Positions 41,955 to 49,905 of a stretch of 64,000 bases of DNA are shown here, one piece after another. Numbering within the stretch: the stretch's first letter is position 1; each line of letters starts with the position of its first letter. The position numbers were made by a program, and so were the translations under genes. This stretch comes from Agrobacterium leguminum (GTDB lineage Bacteria; Pseudomonadota; Alphaproteobacteria; Rhizobiales; Rhizobiaceae), in assembly GCF_015704895.1 (NCBI RefSeq), contig NZ_JADQWB010000004.1:62001-126000 (forward strand). Reading direction: 5' to 3'. The notes below the pieces were generated by a model. That model saw only the letters and a program-made list of their open reading frames with translations. It was not told the DNA's origin and did not search any database.

Positions 41955-43042
41955 CGACAAAAGTGATGGCAAAGACGACCAACCTGACCATCGGCATCAT
42001 CGGTGGCGGGCAGCTCGGGCGTATGCTGGCGATGGCCGCAGCCCGTCTCAACCACCGTACCATCGTACTGGAACCGCAGGCCGATTGTCCGGCTGCGCAG
42101 GTCTGCAACGAGCAGATCGTGGCGGAATATGACGATGAAAACGCGCTTGCGGAACTCGCAAGCCGTTGCGATGTCGTGACCTACGAATTCGAGAACGTGC
42201 CTGTCGCGGCCGCCGAAAAGCTCAGCCTCTCCGTTCCCGTCTATCCGCCTCCGAAAGCGCTCAGCGCCTCGCAGGACCGGTTGACGGAAAAACGCTTCCT
42301 CAACGGCTGCGGCATCCCGACCGCCGATTTCCGCGCCGTGGACAGCCAGGAAGAGCTGGAGTCCGCATTGGCCGCCTTCGGCGGCAAGGGCGTGCTGAAA
42401 ACCCGCCGCATGGGTTATGACGGCAAGGGCCAGCGTCTTTTCCGGGGCGGGGAAGACCTCGCAGGCGCCTTTGCGGCGCTCGGCGGCGTGCCGCTGATTC
42501 TCGAAAGCTTCATCTCCTTCGAGCGGGAAATTTCGATCATTGCCGCCCGTTTCCTGGATGGGACCGTTGCCTGTTACGATCCGGCCGAGAACGTTCATCT
42601 GAACGGTATTCTACACACGTCCACCGTTCCGGCCGCACTTTCCGATGCCGCCAGGGCAGTTGCCGTGCAATCGGCGGAAAAGCTTCTGGCGGCGCTCGAT
42701 TACGTCGGCGTCATCGGCATCGAGTTTTTCGTCCTGCCGGATGGTTCGCTGGTCGCCAACGAAATGGCACCGCGCGTTCACAATACCGGCCACTGGACGG
42801 AGGCGGCCTGCGTAATCTCGCAATTCGAGCAGCATATCCGGGCCGTATCGGGCCTTACACCCGGCAGCACGGATCGCCATTCGGATTGCGTCATGACCAA
42901 CCTCATCGGCGACGACATCGACGATGTACCGGCATGGCTGTCGAAAAAAGACTGTCTCGTGCATCTCTACGGCAAGACGGAAGCACGGCCGGGCCGCAAG
43001 ATGGGCCATGTGACCGAGCTTTTGCGCACAGGAAAAGCCTAG
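41951..43042 (+). CDS. purK: 5-(carboxyamino)imidazole ribonucleotide synthase
   Basis: 363 aa from the overlapping GTG; an ATG 15 bp further (41966) is equally possible. ATP-grasp enzyme making N5-CAIR from AIR, bicarbonate and ATP. N-terminal [16 protein letters not shown] (nucleotide-fold), middle ATP-grasp with [12 protein letters not shown], and C-terminal [13 protein letters not shown] with the Mg-binding residues. No purine genes other than purEK are in the window. Confidence 0.95.
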
Positions 43043-43070
43043 TCTTTTAAGGCAAAGACACGGGCAAGTG

Positions 43071-43099
43071 TTGACAGGCAGGGCTCAAACGGGTATCTG
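43071..43099 (+). promoter_or_regulatory. strong promoter of rpmJ
   Basis: TTGACA (43071-43076) and TATCTG (43094-43099) separated by 17 bp. Transcription would start near 43106, just before the leader hairpin. Confidence 0.7.
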
Positions 43100-43110
43100 C
43101 CTGCCAACCG

Positions 43111-43138
43111 AAAAGAGCGCGCCCCGTTGCGCGCTTTT
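43111..43138 (+). terminator. hairpin at the start of the rpmJ leader (attenuator-like)
   Basis: GCGCGC / GCGCGC stem (loop CCCGTT) extended by AAAAG/CTTTT across a bulged A, ending in TTTTGATTG. If it formed as a terminator, rpmJ would not be read, so it may control rpmJ by attenuation. Confidence 0.35.
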
Positions 43139-43189
43139 GATTGTTTGAATAAGCACGGCAGAAACCGTGCAAAACTGCGGACCAGTAAA

Positions 43190-43315
43190 ATGAAGATCAA
43201 GAATTCGCTTAAAGCGCTTAAGGCCCGTCATCGCGATAACCGCCTGGTTCGCCGCAAGGGCCGCGTCTACATCATCAACAAGCAGAACCCGCGCTTCAAG
43301 GCTCGTCAGGGCTGA
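43190..43315 (+). CDS. rpmJ: 50S ribosomal protein L36
   Basis: 41 aa from the ATG at 43190: [20 protein letters not shown] then [21 protein letters not shown], the usual L36 sequence of alphaproteobacteria. Only one cysteine-free form is present, i.e. the zinc-independent type. The frame is open 21 codons upstream, but those codons lie in the leader. Isolated gene with its own promoter and leader hairpin. Confidence 0.95.
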   Translation: MKIKNSLKALKARHRDNRLVRRKGRVYIINKQNPRFKARQG

Positions 43316-43399
43316 TTGACTGCGACTGCGGTTCGCGATCAAGCTCGCGGATCACTTTGTTGACAGAGCAGAAGTTTGCATTTGATATTGGGCGCAGTC

Positions 43400-43416
43400 G
43401 GGTTAAGCTTTAACCC
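43400..43416. repeat. 17-bp perfect inverted repeat abutting the TPR gene start
   Basis: GGGTTAA-GCT-TTAACCC ends at the base before the ATG at 43417. It occupies the place where a ribosome site should be. Confidence 0.5.
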
Positions 43417-44037
43417 ATGCGCCCAAATCGTTTTTGCACGGCTATCATCGTCGCTCAGGGCTTCCTGTTTTCAAGCCTCCCGATTCCGGGAATGGCTGCC
43501 ATTGCCCATGCGGCGGACGGGCAACCGCCTGCTGTTGCGGACTCCGCGCCTTCACCCGCCAAGACGATCGACACGCTTTTCGCATCGCTGAAAAAAGAAC
43601 GGAATGCGGTCAAGGCGCGCAGCATCGCCAATCAGATCGCCTCCGAATGGAATGATTCCGGCAGCGCAACGGTCAATCTGCTGATGCAATGGGCGGGCGA
43701 AGCCGCCGACGAAAAGCGCAACGCCGCCGCTTACGATTTTCTCGATCAGGTCATTCTGCTCGATCCGGACTATGTGCAGGCGCCCTATCGCCGCGCCATG
43801 GTGCATTTTGCCGATGGCGATACCCGCAAGGCGATGGCGGATATCAACCTGACGCTGGAAAGGGAGCCGCGCTATTTTCCGGCGCTGGCAAGCCTTGCCA
43901 ACATCCTCGAAGCCTCGGGCCGCGACGAGCTGGCGCTGAAGGCGTGGGAACGTTATCTGGCGCTTTACCCCGCCGACAAGGACGCCCGCAAGGAGGCCGT
44001 CGACCTTTCGGAAAAGCTGGCCGGCACGCGCGGCTGA
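43417..44037 (+). CDS. exported TPR-repeat protein
   Basis: 206 aa. N-terminal signal (about 1-32, ending AHA-A). Two to three TPR-like helical repeats in the remainder (about 95-195), e.g. AAYDFLDQVILLDPDYVQAPYRRA and AMADINLTLEREPRYFPALASLANI. Likely a periplasmic protein-interaction adaptor. No standard ribosome site; a perfect palindrome sits right against the ATG. Terminator follows. Unknown function. Confidence 0.8.
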   Translation: MRPNRFCTAIIVAQGFLFSSLPIPGMAAIAHAADGQPPAVADSAPSPAKTIDTLFASLKKERNAVKARSIANQIASEWNDSGSATVNLLMQWAGEAADEKRNAAAYDFLDQVILLDPDYVQAPYRRAMVHFADGDTRKAMADINLTLEREPRYFPALASLANILEASGRDELALKAWERYLALYPADKDARKEAVDLSEKLAGTRG

Positions 44038-44054
44038 ATTCGCGAGATGCTCAA

Positions 44055-44087
44055 ACAAAAATCGCCGCAAAAGCGGCGATTTTTCAT
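44055..44087. terminator. bidirectional terminator between TPR gene and gapR
   Basis: AAAAATCGCCGC-AAAA-GCGGCGATTTTT, 12-bp perfect stem with T in both directions. Confidence 0.9.
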
Positions 44088-44105
44088 TGAGGCGTTTCCA
44101 GCCGA

Positions 44106-44375
44106 TCATTCCATGCCAAGCGCGGCCATATAGGTCTGGAGAATCGTTTCTTCCTCGATGCGCTCATTGGCATCCTTCTTGCGCAGGCGGATGATGGTGC
44201 GGATCGCCTTGGTGTCGTAACCACGGCCCTTCGCCTCGCCCATGACATCCTTGATATCACCCTGTATGGCGGCCTTTTCTTCTTCGAGGCGCTCGACGCG
44301 CTCGATGAACTGGCGCAGTTCCGCGGCGGCGACAGTTTCGGTGGTGCTGGTATCGTCCATCATATCATCCTTCAT
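44106..44375 (-). CDS. gapR: GapR-family DNA-binding protein (DUF2312)
   Basis: 89 aa, or 85 from the ATG at 44363. Helical, with [50 protein letters not shown], the complete DUF2312 core. GapR in Caulobacter is an essential nucleoid-associated protein that encircles overtwisted DNA ahead of replication and transcription forks and helps topoisomerases. Basic residues in the loop fit DNA contact. Downstream bidirectional terminator; the DUF1244 gene is upstream on the same strand (135 bp). Confidence 0.9.
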   Translation of the reverse strand: MKDDMMDDTSTTETVAAAELRQFIERVERLEEEKAAIQGDIKDVMGEAKGRGYDTKAIRTIIRLRKKDANERIEEETILQTYMAALGME

Positions 44376-44510
44376 TGGCGGCCCGCATGCGAGCCCTGTT
44401 CATTATATCCGGGCGAAGCCTTCGCCGGTCGCTGCCGGCGGGCAGCAGAATTCCGGCCTGTGAACTGCCCACTGAAAGGCGTCGCGTCAAGTCGTTTCCG
44501 TCGTTCGGGG

Positions 44511-44816
44511 TTATTCCCTGGGCCTGTTCTGCTCAAAGGCGGCTTTCTGGGCATCACTCGCCTCCGCCTGATATTTTTCCTTCCAGTCCTCATAGGGCAT
44601 CCCGTAGACGATTTCCCGGGACTCTTCCTTGCTGAGCGGAACACCCGCCTCCTCGGCCGCTTCCCGATACCAGTTGGACAGGCAGTTGCGGCAAAAGCCC
44701 GCGAGATTCATCAGGTCGATGTTCTGCACGTCGTGGCGTTCGCGAAGGTGCTGCACGAGACGGCGAAATGCCGCCGCCTCGAATTCGACCTGCCGATTGT
44801 CGTTTTCATTCGTCAT
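44511..44816 (-). CDS. DUF1244 protein
   Basis: 101 aa. The LRERHDVQNIDLMNLAGFCRNCLSNWYREAAEEAG segment (about 25-59) is the DUF1244 signature, with two adjacent cysteines (CRNC) that could bind a metal. Found across alpha- and gammaproteobacteria; structure known, function not. It starts 15 bp after the N-formylglutamate amidohydrolase stop and is likely in the same transcript. Confidence 0.88.
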   Translation of the reverse strand: MTNENDNRQVEFEAAAFRRLVQHLRERHDVQNIDLMNLAGFCRNCLSNWYREAAEEAGVPLSKEESREIVYGMPYEDWKEKYQAEASDAQKAAFEQNRPRE

Positions 44817-44831
44817 GGCAAAACTCCAGGC

Positions 44832-45620
44832 TCAATAGGGGCCGGTGCGGGAGGCGAACAGCTGATATTCATGCAGGACGGGATCGTCGTTCATTGCGGC
44901 GAAAATGGGAGCGAGCCGGTCCGACCATTCGGCGATCCCCTCTTCATTCGCGATCAGATCCTGCCGAACCTCGAGAAGCGCATGCGGTATGCCTTTCATC
45001 ATGCAATGGCGATACATGGTATCGCCCTTGAGCGCCCCGTCATAGGGTTCGTTGTCACCGACGAGGATGTCGCCCGTGGCCCGCAGATGCGCCAGAAGCG
45101 GATCGACCGCGCGATGATCCGTATCCCACAGAACCGCCGCATGCCACGGCCGCGGCGTTTCCTTCCAGAACGGCGTGTATGAATGCAGCGACAGAACCAG
45201 CGGCGCTTCTTCCGAGGCCTCGGCCACGCCGGTCAGCACACGGTCCACGGCATTGTGATAGGGCCGGTGGAAAATCTCGATCCGCCTTTGCCATTCCTCG
45301 TCCGAAATCGGATGGTTGCCGGGGATGATCGCCCCGTCCGAAATCTTCATGATGAGAGTGGGATCGTCCTCGCCGCGATTCGGATCGATCAGCAGCCGGG
45401 AAAACCGCCCGAGCACCGCCGGCACGCCAAGGCGCGCGGCAAGTGAGCGTGTCAGCCCCTCTATACCGATATCAAATGCGATATGGCGATGAAAAGCGGT
45501 TTGCGGAAGGCCAAGTTTGCCGTAGTGTGCCGGCAGGAGGTTCATGGCATGGTCCGCCAGAAGAACCATGCCTTTGTCATAATCGCCTTCTATGATTTCA
45601 TAGGGTATGAAGTCGTTCAT
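44832..45620 (-). CDS. N-formylglutamate amidohydrolase
   Basis: 262 aa from the ATG at 45620; the open frame runs 62 residues further over the divergent promoter and contains no family sequence. Hydrolyses N-formyl-L-glutamate to formate and glutamate, the last step of one histidine degradation route, but related proteins act on other N-acyl amino acids. Typical motifs: VLLADHAMN near 19-27, IDPNRGEDDPTLI and LSLHSYTPFW near 138-148. No hut genes in the window. Ends 15 bp before the DUF1244 gene. Confidence 0.87.
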   Translation of the reverse strand: MNDFIPYEIIEGDYDKGMVLLADHAMNLLPAHYGKLGLPQTAFHRHIAFDIGIEGLTRSLAARLGVPAVLGRFSRLLIDPNRGEDDPTLIMKISDGAIIPGNHPISDEEWQRRIEIFHRPYHNAVDRVLTGVAEASEEAPLVLSLHSYTPFWKETPRPWHAAVLWDTDHRAVDPLLAHLRATGDILVGDNEPYDGALKGDTMYRHCMMKGIPHALLEVRQDLIANEEGIAEWSDRLAPIFAAMNDDPVLHEYQLFASRTGPY

Positions 45621-45815
45621 CGATGATTTTCTGGGGCAGGATTGAGGAGAGAAGCTTGATGGCATGGCTTGAGGCCGGGCGCAAGTTGCGGCGAAAGAAC
45701 AGCCATCTACCTTATCGCACTCACGATCCCACGAACAATATAATCGATTAAAATCGCGTTGACTTTCTTGGGCGGCCACGCCAAGAAGTGTGTTCATTAT
45801 AACCATGGAATCCGG

Positions 45816-46298
45816 ATGGAAGCCGTGACTCAGTCATCTCTCGCTCTTCCTCGCCACTTTCGGCATATCGCCCGTCTTTTTTCCGCAGCGGCATTGTTTC
45901 TGACCCCGTTCATGATCGCGGCGCCCGCGCATGCGGATTTTCGCGTGTGCAACAGCACGCAGAACCTCGTGGGGGTCGCAATCGGCTACCGGGCACAGGA
46001 GGGCTGGGTCAGCGAAGGCTGGTGGCAGGTCCCCTCCTCGACCTGCGCGACGCTGATCGAGGGTGAGCTGCAGTCACGTTATTATTATCTCTATGCCGAA
46101 GATGCCGCCCATGGCGGCCGCTGGACCGGTGACGTCAACATGTGCGTGGCGGAAAACGAGTTCAAGATCAACGGCGTGGACGATTGTTTTGCCCGCAGCT
46201 TCCAGAGAATGGGTTTCAAGGAATATGACACGGGCAGACAGGGCAGCTGGATGGTCCAGCTCTCCGATACGCCAGGCACACAGGGAAATCAAAACTGA
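45816..46298 (+). CDS. secreted DUF1036 protein
   Basis: 160 aa from the ATG at 45816. Signal peptide with a hydrophobic stretch (about 25-45) and ALA-type end AHA-D. The DUF1036 core follows: DFRVCNSTQNLVGVAIGYRAQEGWVSEGWW, with cysteines CNST, STCATL, MCVAEN and DCFAR, suggesting disulfide bonds outside the cytoplasm. Function unknown. Its TGA overlaps the pyruvate kinase start (TGATG), an arrangement that couples this secreted protein to a central-metabolism enzyme. Confidence 0.85.
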   Translation: MEAVTQSSLALPRHFRHIARLFSAAALFLTPFMIAAPAHADFRVCNSTQNLVGVAIGYRAQEGWVSEGWWQVPSSTCATLIEGELQSRYYYLYAEDAAHGGRWTGDVNMCVAENEFKINGVDDCFARSFQRMGFKEYDTGRQGSWMVQLSDTPGTQGNQN

Positions 46299-47737
46299 TG
46301 AAGCGTAACCGCAAAGTCAAAATTCTTGCAACTCTCGGCCCGGCCTCTTCCGAAGAGGCGATGATCGAGAAGCTGCATCTTGCTGGCGCAGATCTTTTCC
46401 GGATCAACATGAGCCATGCGAGCCACGACGTGATGCGGACGCTCATTCAGCGTATCCGTTCTGTCGAGAGCCGTACCGGCCGTCCCATCGGCATTCTGGC
46501 CGACCTGCAGGGTCCCAAGCTGCGCGTCGGAAAATTCGCCGAAGGCAAGGTCGAACTCGTTCCGGGCCAGACCTTCACGCTGGACAATAACGACACGCCC
46601 GGTGACAACACCCGCGTTTTCCTTCCCCATCCGGAAATTCTCGAGGCGGTCAAGCCCGGCCATCGCCTGCTGATCGACGACGGCAAGCTGCATCTGCGCG
46701 CTGAAAAGAGCGACGGCAAAAGCATCGTCACCACCGTCATTTCCGGTACCCGCATTTCCGACCGCAAGGGCATCAGCCTGCCGGATACGCTGCTCGGCGT
46801 CGGCGTTCTGACCGACAAGGACCGCGTCGATCTCGACGCCGTTCTCGCCACCGGCGAAGTCGACTGGGTGGCGCTTTCCTTCGTCCAGCGTCCGGAAGAC
46901 CTTGCGGAAGTGCGCAAGATCGCACGCGGCCGCGTCGGCCTGATGTCCAAGATCGAAAAGCCGCAGGCTGTCGAGCGCATCGAGGAAATCATCGAACTTT
47001 CCGACGCGCTGATGGTCGCCCGTGGCGATCTCGGTGTCGAAATGCCGCTGGAAGCCGTTCCGGGCATCCAGAAGCAGCTGACCCGCGCCTGCCGCCGCGC
47101 CGGCAAGCCGGTCGTGGTCGCCACGCAGATGCTGGAATCGATGATCACCGCGCCTGTGCCGACCCGCGCCGAAGTCTCCGACGTCGCCACCGCCGTCTTC
47201 GAAGGCGCAGACGCCATCATGCTCTCTGCTGAATCTGCCTCCGGCGACTATCCGGTCGAAGCGGTTTCCACCATGGCATCCATTGCCAGCACGGTGGAGC
47301 AGGACCCCTATTATTCCAATATCATCTATGCGCAGCGCGCCCAGCCGGAACCGACCGGCGCCGACGCCATTTCGCTTGCCGCCCGCCAGATCGCCGAAAC
47401 CCTGAAGCTTGCGGCGATCGTCACCTATACGTCCTCGGGCACGACCGGCCTGCGCGCCGCGCGTGAGCGGCCACAGGTTCCGATCATCGCGCTGTCGCCG
47501 ATCATCCAGACCGCCCGCCGCCTGTCGGTCGTCTGGGGCCTGCACTGCGTCGTCACCGGCGATGCCAGCGACCTCGACGACATGGTGAACCGCGCTTGTC
47601 GCATCGTGGTTTCCGAAGGTTTCGGCAAGCCGGGCGATCGTATCATCATCTCCGCAGGTGTACCGCTCGGCACTCCCGGCGCAACCAACATGGTCCGCAT
47701 CGCCTATATCGGCTCAGACGGCCAGAGCGGCGTCTAA
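46298..47737 (+). CDS. pyk: pyruvate kinase
   Basis: 479 aa. Makes pyruvate and ATP from phosphoenolpyruvate. N-terminal NRKVKILATLGPASS and FRINMSHAS (PK active site), MVARGDLGVEMP (about 238-249) and the PK-C domain SSGTTGLRAARERPQVPI; a Glu in the barrel (MSKIEKPQA) binds Mg. Coupled by TGATG to DUF1036. Length is normal for type II bacterial PK. Terminator follows after 18 bp. Confidence 0.97.
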   Translation: MKRNRKVKILATLGPASSEEAMIEKLHLAGADLFRINMSHASHDVMRTLIQRIRSVESRTGRPIGILADLQGPKLRVGKFAEGKVELVPGQTFTLDNNDTPGDNTRVFLPHPEILEAVKPGHRLLIDDGKLHLRAEKSDGKSIVTTVISGTRISDRKGISLPDTLLGVGVLTDKDRVDLDAVLATGEVDWVALSFVQRPEDLAEVRKIARGRVGLMSKIEKPQAVERIEEIIELSDALMVARGDLGVEMPLEAVPGIQKQLTRACRRAGKPVVVATQMLESMITAPVPTRAEVSDVATAVFEGADAIMLSAESASGDYPVEAVSTMASIASTVEQDPYYSNIIYAQRAQPEPTGADAISLAARQIAETLKLAAIVTYTSSGTTGLRAARERPQVPIIALSPIIQTARRLSVVWGLHCVVTGDASDLDDMVNRACRIVVSEGFGKPGDRIIISAGVPLGTPGATNMVRIAYIGSDGQSGV

Positions 47738-47755
47738 AGCTTCAATATCCCGCAT

Positions 47756-47788
47756 AAAAAAACCCGCCGGTAACGGCGGGTTTTTTGT
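47756..47788. terminator. terminator between pyk and DUF882 gene
   Basis: AAAAAACCCGCCG-GTAA-CGGCGGGTTTTTT: 13-bp stem with T runs both ways. Confidence 0.9.
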
Positions 47789-47822
47789 TGGCCTTTCGGC
47801 CGTCTTACTTATGAAAGCAGGC

Positions 47823-49730
47823 TCAGTGCATCTTCACCGGCGTGCTGAAGCGGCTGGATTCGATGGCAACGGCACCGGGCTTGAAGCTCGCCGAGGTCGC
47901 GGAAGCCGACATGTCGTTGCTGAGCATGCGGTTGGCGACAACACGCGGCGCCTTCACCGAGCGTCCAGTCGTACCCTTGTTCTGGTTGAGCGCCCAATCC
48001 GAAATCAGATCCTGCGTCAAGCGTCCACCGCCCACCATGGCCTGCTGGGAAACGGCGGCATCCTGCCTGCTCGGGCGCGAACCCTTGGTCGGCATGCCGG
48101 CGCTGAGGCCGCCATTGATGGCGGGCTTCAGGTCGAAAGCATCACCGAAGCCAGCCTGCGGTTCAGCCTTGGCCGTTTCAGCGGGTGCGACGGTAACCTT
48201 GTGGTTGACGGCGGCCGGGAATGGCGCGGCTGTCGGCATGGCAGCCGACTGGACCTGCGACCGGGCGGCCTGACCGCTCTGTTCAAGAGCCGCAACCACC
48301 GTCGGCGAAAGCGTATCTTCCTGCGCCTCGGCGAGATCGTCCTCACCTTCGGGATCGGCATTGGCCGCCGCCAGCAGGGCTTCCGCCACGGCCGGACGAT
48401 TGGCGGGAACCGGAACAGAGGCAAGTTCGCCACTCGCAGCCGGTGTCGCACCATCTGCGGACGCCGTCAGGATCGATCCTTCCGCATCACCTTTCATGCC
48501 ACGGGGCCCGAGAAGTGTGGGCACCGGCACGGACACCTCAGCCAGATCGGCAAATTGCTGGCGCTCAGCCGGCGCGGAAGCCGGAGTCGGCGTGGTCGCT
48601 GCCTGCAGGGCATCCTGTGCGGCATTGCGAGCCGGCGAATAAAGCGCGGTCGCAAGGCCGGTATTGGCCGGCGGCTGGTTGCCGAAAGCGGGTCGGGCCG
48701 TCGGCAGCGGCGCATCGTTCACGCCGGGAAGCGCCTGTGCCGAAGCAACTGCAATGGTGGGTTCAGGCTCGGGAGCCGCCTGCTGCGGAGCCGCCGGACG
48801 GGCGACAGCCGGGCGTTCTGCGGGCTCCGGCGCTGCGATGCTATCGGGATCTTCATCCTCGTCGCCGCCACCGCCAAAGAGGGCCTGCAGCAACGTCTTG
48901 CGCTTGCCGCCGCCAGATGAGGCAGGGCCGGCACCGGCACTGGAAGCAACCTGAATGGAGGAGGAGCTGACGCGCTTCTTGTAATCGGCGAGCGCCTGCT
49001 CATAACCGGGAAGCGGCTTGCCGTCCGAAGGAAGATGCAGCGTATTGCCGTTCGGGAAGATGCGGACGAGTTCCTGGCGGCTCATGCGCGGCCAAGCGCG
49101 AACGCCGCCGACATCCATGTGCACGAAGGGAGAGCCCGACGTCGGATAGAAGCCGACGCCACCGATCTGCATCTGCATACCGATTTCACGAAGGCGGGCA
49201 AGCTTCACACCGGGGATATAAAAATCCATGGCCTTGCCGAGCATGTGCTGGCTTTTTTCCGCGACACCCTTGGTGCGTGTCCGCAGCAAACCGTTGGTCT
49301 CCGGCGAGCGGAAGGCCGAAACGACGTTGATATAGTCGGTCGCGCCGCTGCGGCGATAAACTTCCCAGACGAGATCGAAAAGGCGCGGGTCCATGCGTGT
49401 CGGCTGGTTGCGCCGCCAGTCGCGCAGGAACCGGTTCAGCTCCTGCAGACCTTTCTGGTCATATTTTCCATTGCGCTTGAAGGTGATGACCGCCTTCTCG
49501 CGTGTATGGATATAATACAGTTTGAGGCTGCGCGTCTCGGCGGCGGCTTCCGTCGCCGAAACACCTACGAAAGGCATTGCGGCGAGCATCAGGCAGGCAA
49601 AGGTGACAGCGCGCGCCGACAGCTTCGTGCATATATCCTTGATCAAGCCGCGCGCGATCTTAGTCGAAAGCGCGTTATTCCGATGCAGATATGGCAATTC
49701 GATCCCCGCCTGGAAGACAATTTCTGTCAC
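47823..49730 (-). CDS. secreted DUF882 / M15-like peptidase with long Pro/Ala tail
   Basis: About 635 aa from GTG at 49730; the true start is uncertain, and a TTG nearer the hydrophobic segment would give a more normal signal peptide (ends TEAAAE). The DUF882 (YcbK-like, peptidase M15) domain spans roughly 70-225 with metal ligands in SQHMLGKAMDF and FVHMDVGG. Such domains cut peptidoglycan peptides. After it comes an unusually long low-complexity Pro/Ala/Gln-rich tail (about 260-635), containing scattered conserved GGG and PTARP bits and probably disordered. Convergent with pyk. Confidence 0.82.
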   Translation of the reverse strand: MTEIVFQAGIELPYLHRNNALSTKIARGLIKDICTKLSARAVTFACLMLAAMPFVGVSATEAAAETRSLKLYYIHTREKAVITFKRNGKYDQKGLQELNRFLRDWRRNQPTRMDPRLFDLVWEVYRRSGATDYINVVSAFRSPETNGLLRTRTKGVAEKSQHMLGKAMDFYIPGVKLARLREIGMQMQIGGVGFYPTSGSPFVHMDVGGVRAWPRMSRQELVRIFPNGNTLHLPSDGKPLPGYEQALADYKKRVSSSSIQVASSAGAGPASSGGGKRKTLLQALFGGGGDEDEDPDSIAAPEPAERPAVARPAAPQQAAPEPEPTIAVASAQALPGVNDAPLPTARPAFGNQPPANTGLATALYSPARNAAQDALQAATTPTPASAPAERQQFADLAEVSVPVPTLLGPRGMKGDAEGSILTASADGATPAASGELASVPVPANRPAVAEALLAAANADPEGEDDLAEAQEDTLSPTVVAALEQSGQAARSQVQSAAMPTAAPFPAAVNHKVTVAPAETAKAEPQAGFGDAFDLKPAINGGLSAGMPTKGSRPSRQDAAVSQQAMVGGGRLTQDLISDWALNQNKGTTGRSVKAPRVVANRMLSNDMSASATSASFKPGAVAIESSRFSTPVKMH

Positions 49731-49905
49731 ATTGCCTCAAATGAACGTCAAATACGGTGACACGATGGCAAAATTGCCACACACATACAACCTTCCTCTA
49801 CATAGTGAATCAGCCACTAACAAGAGGTTTATAGACGGTAAGCGGATATCCTTGCTCAGAAGTTAACGAATTTACGATCTGCCTTCGAATGCGGGGTTTG
49901 TGCGC

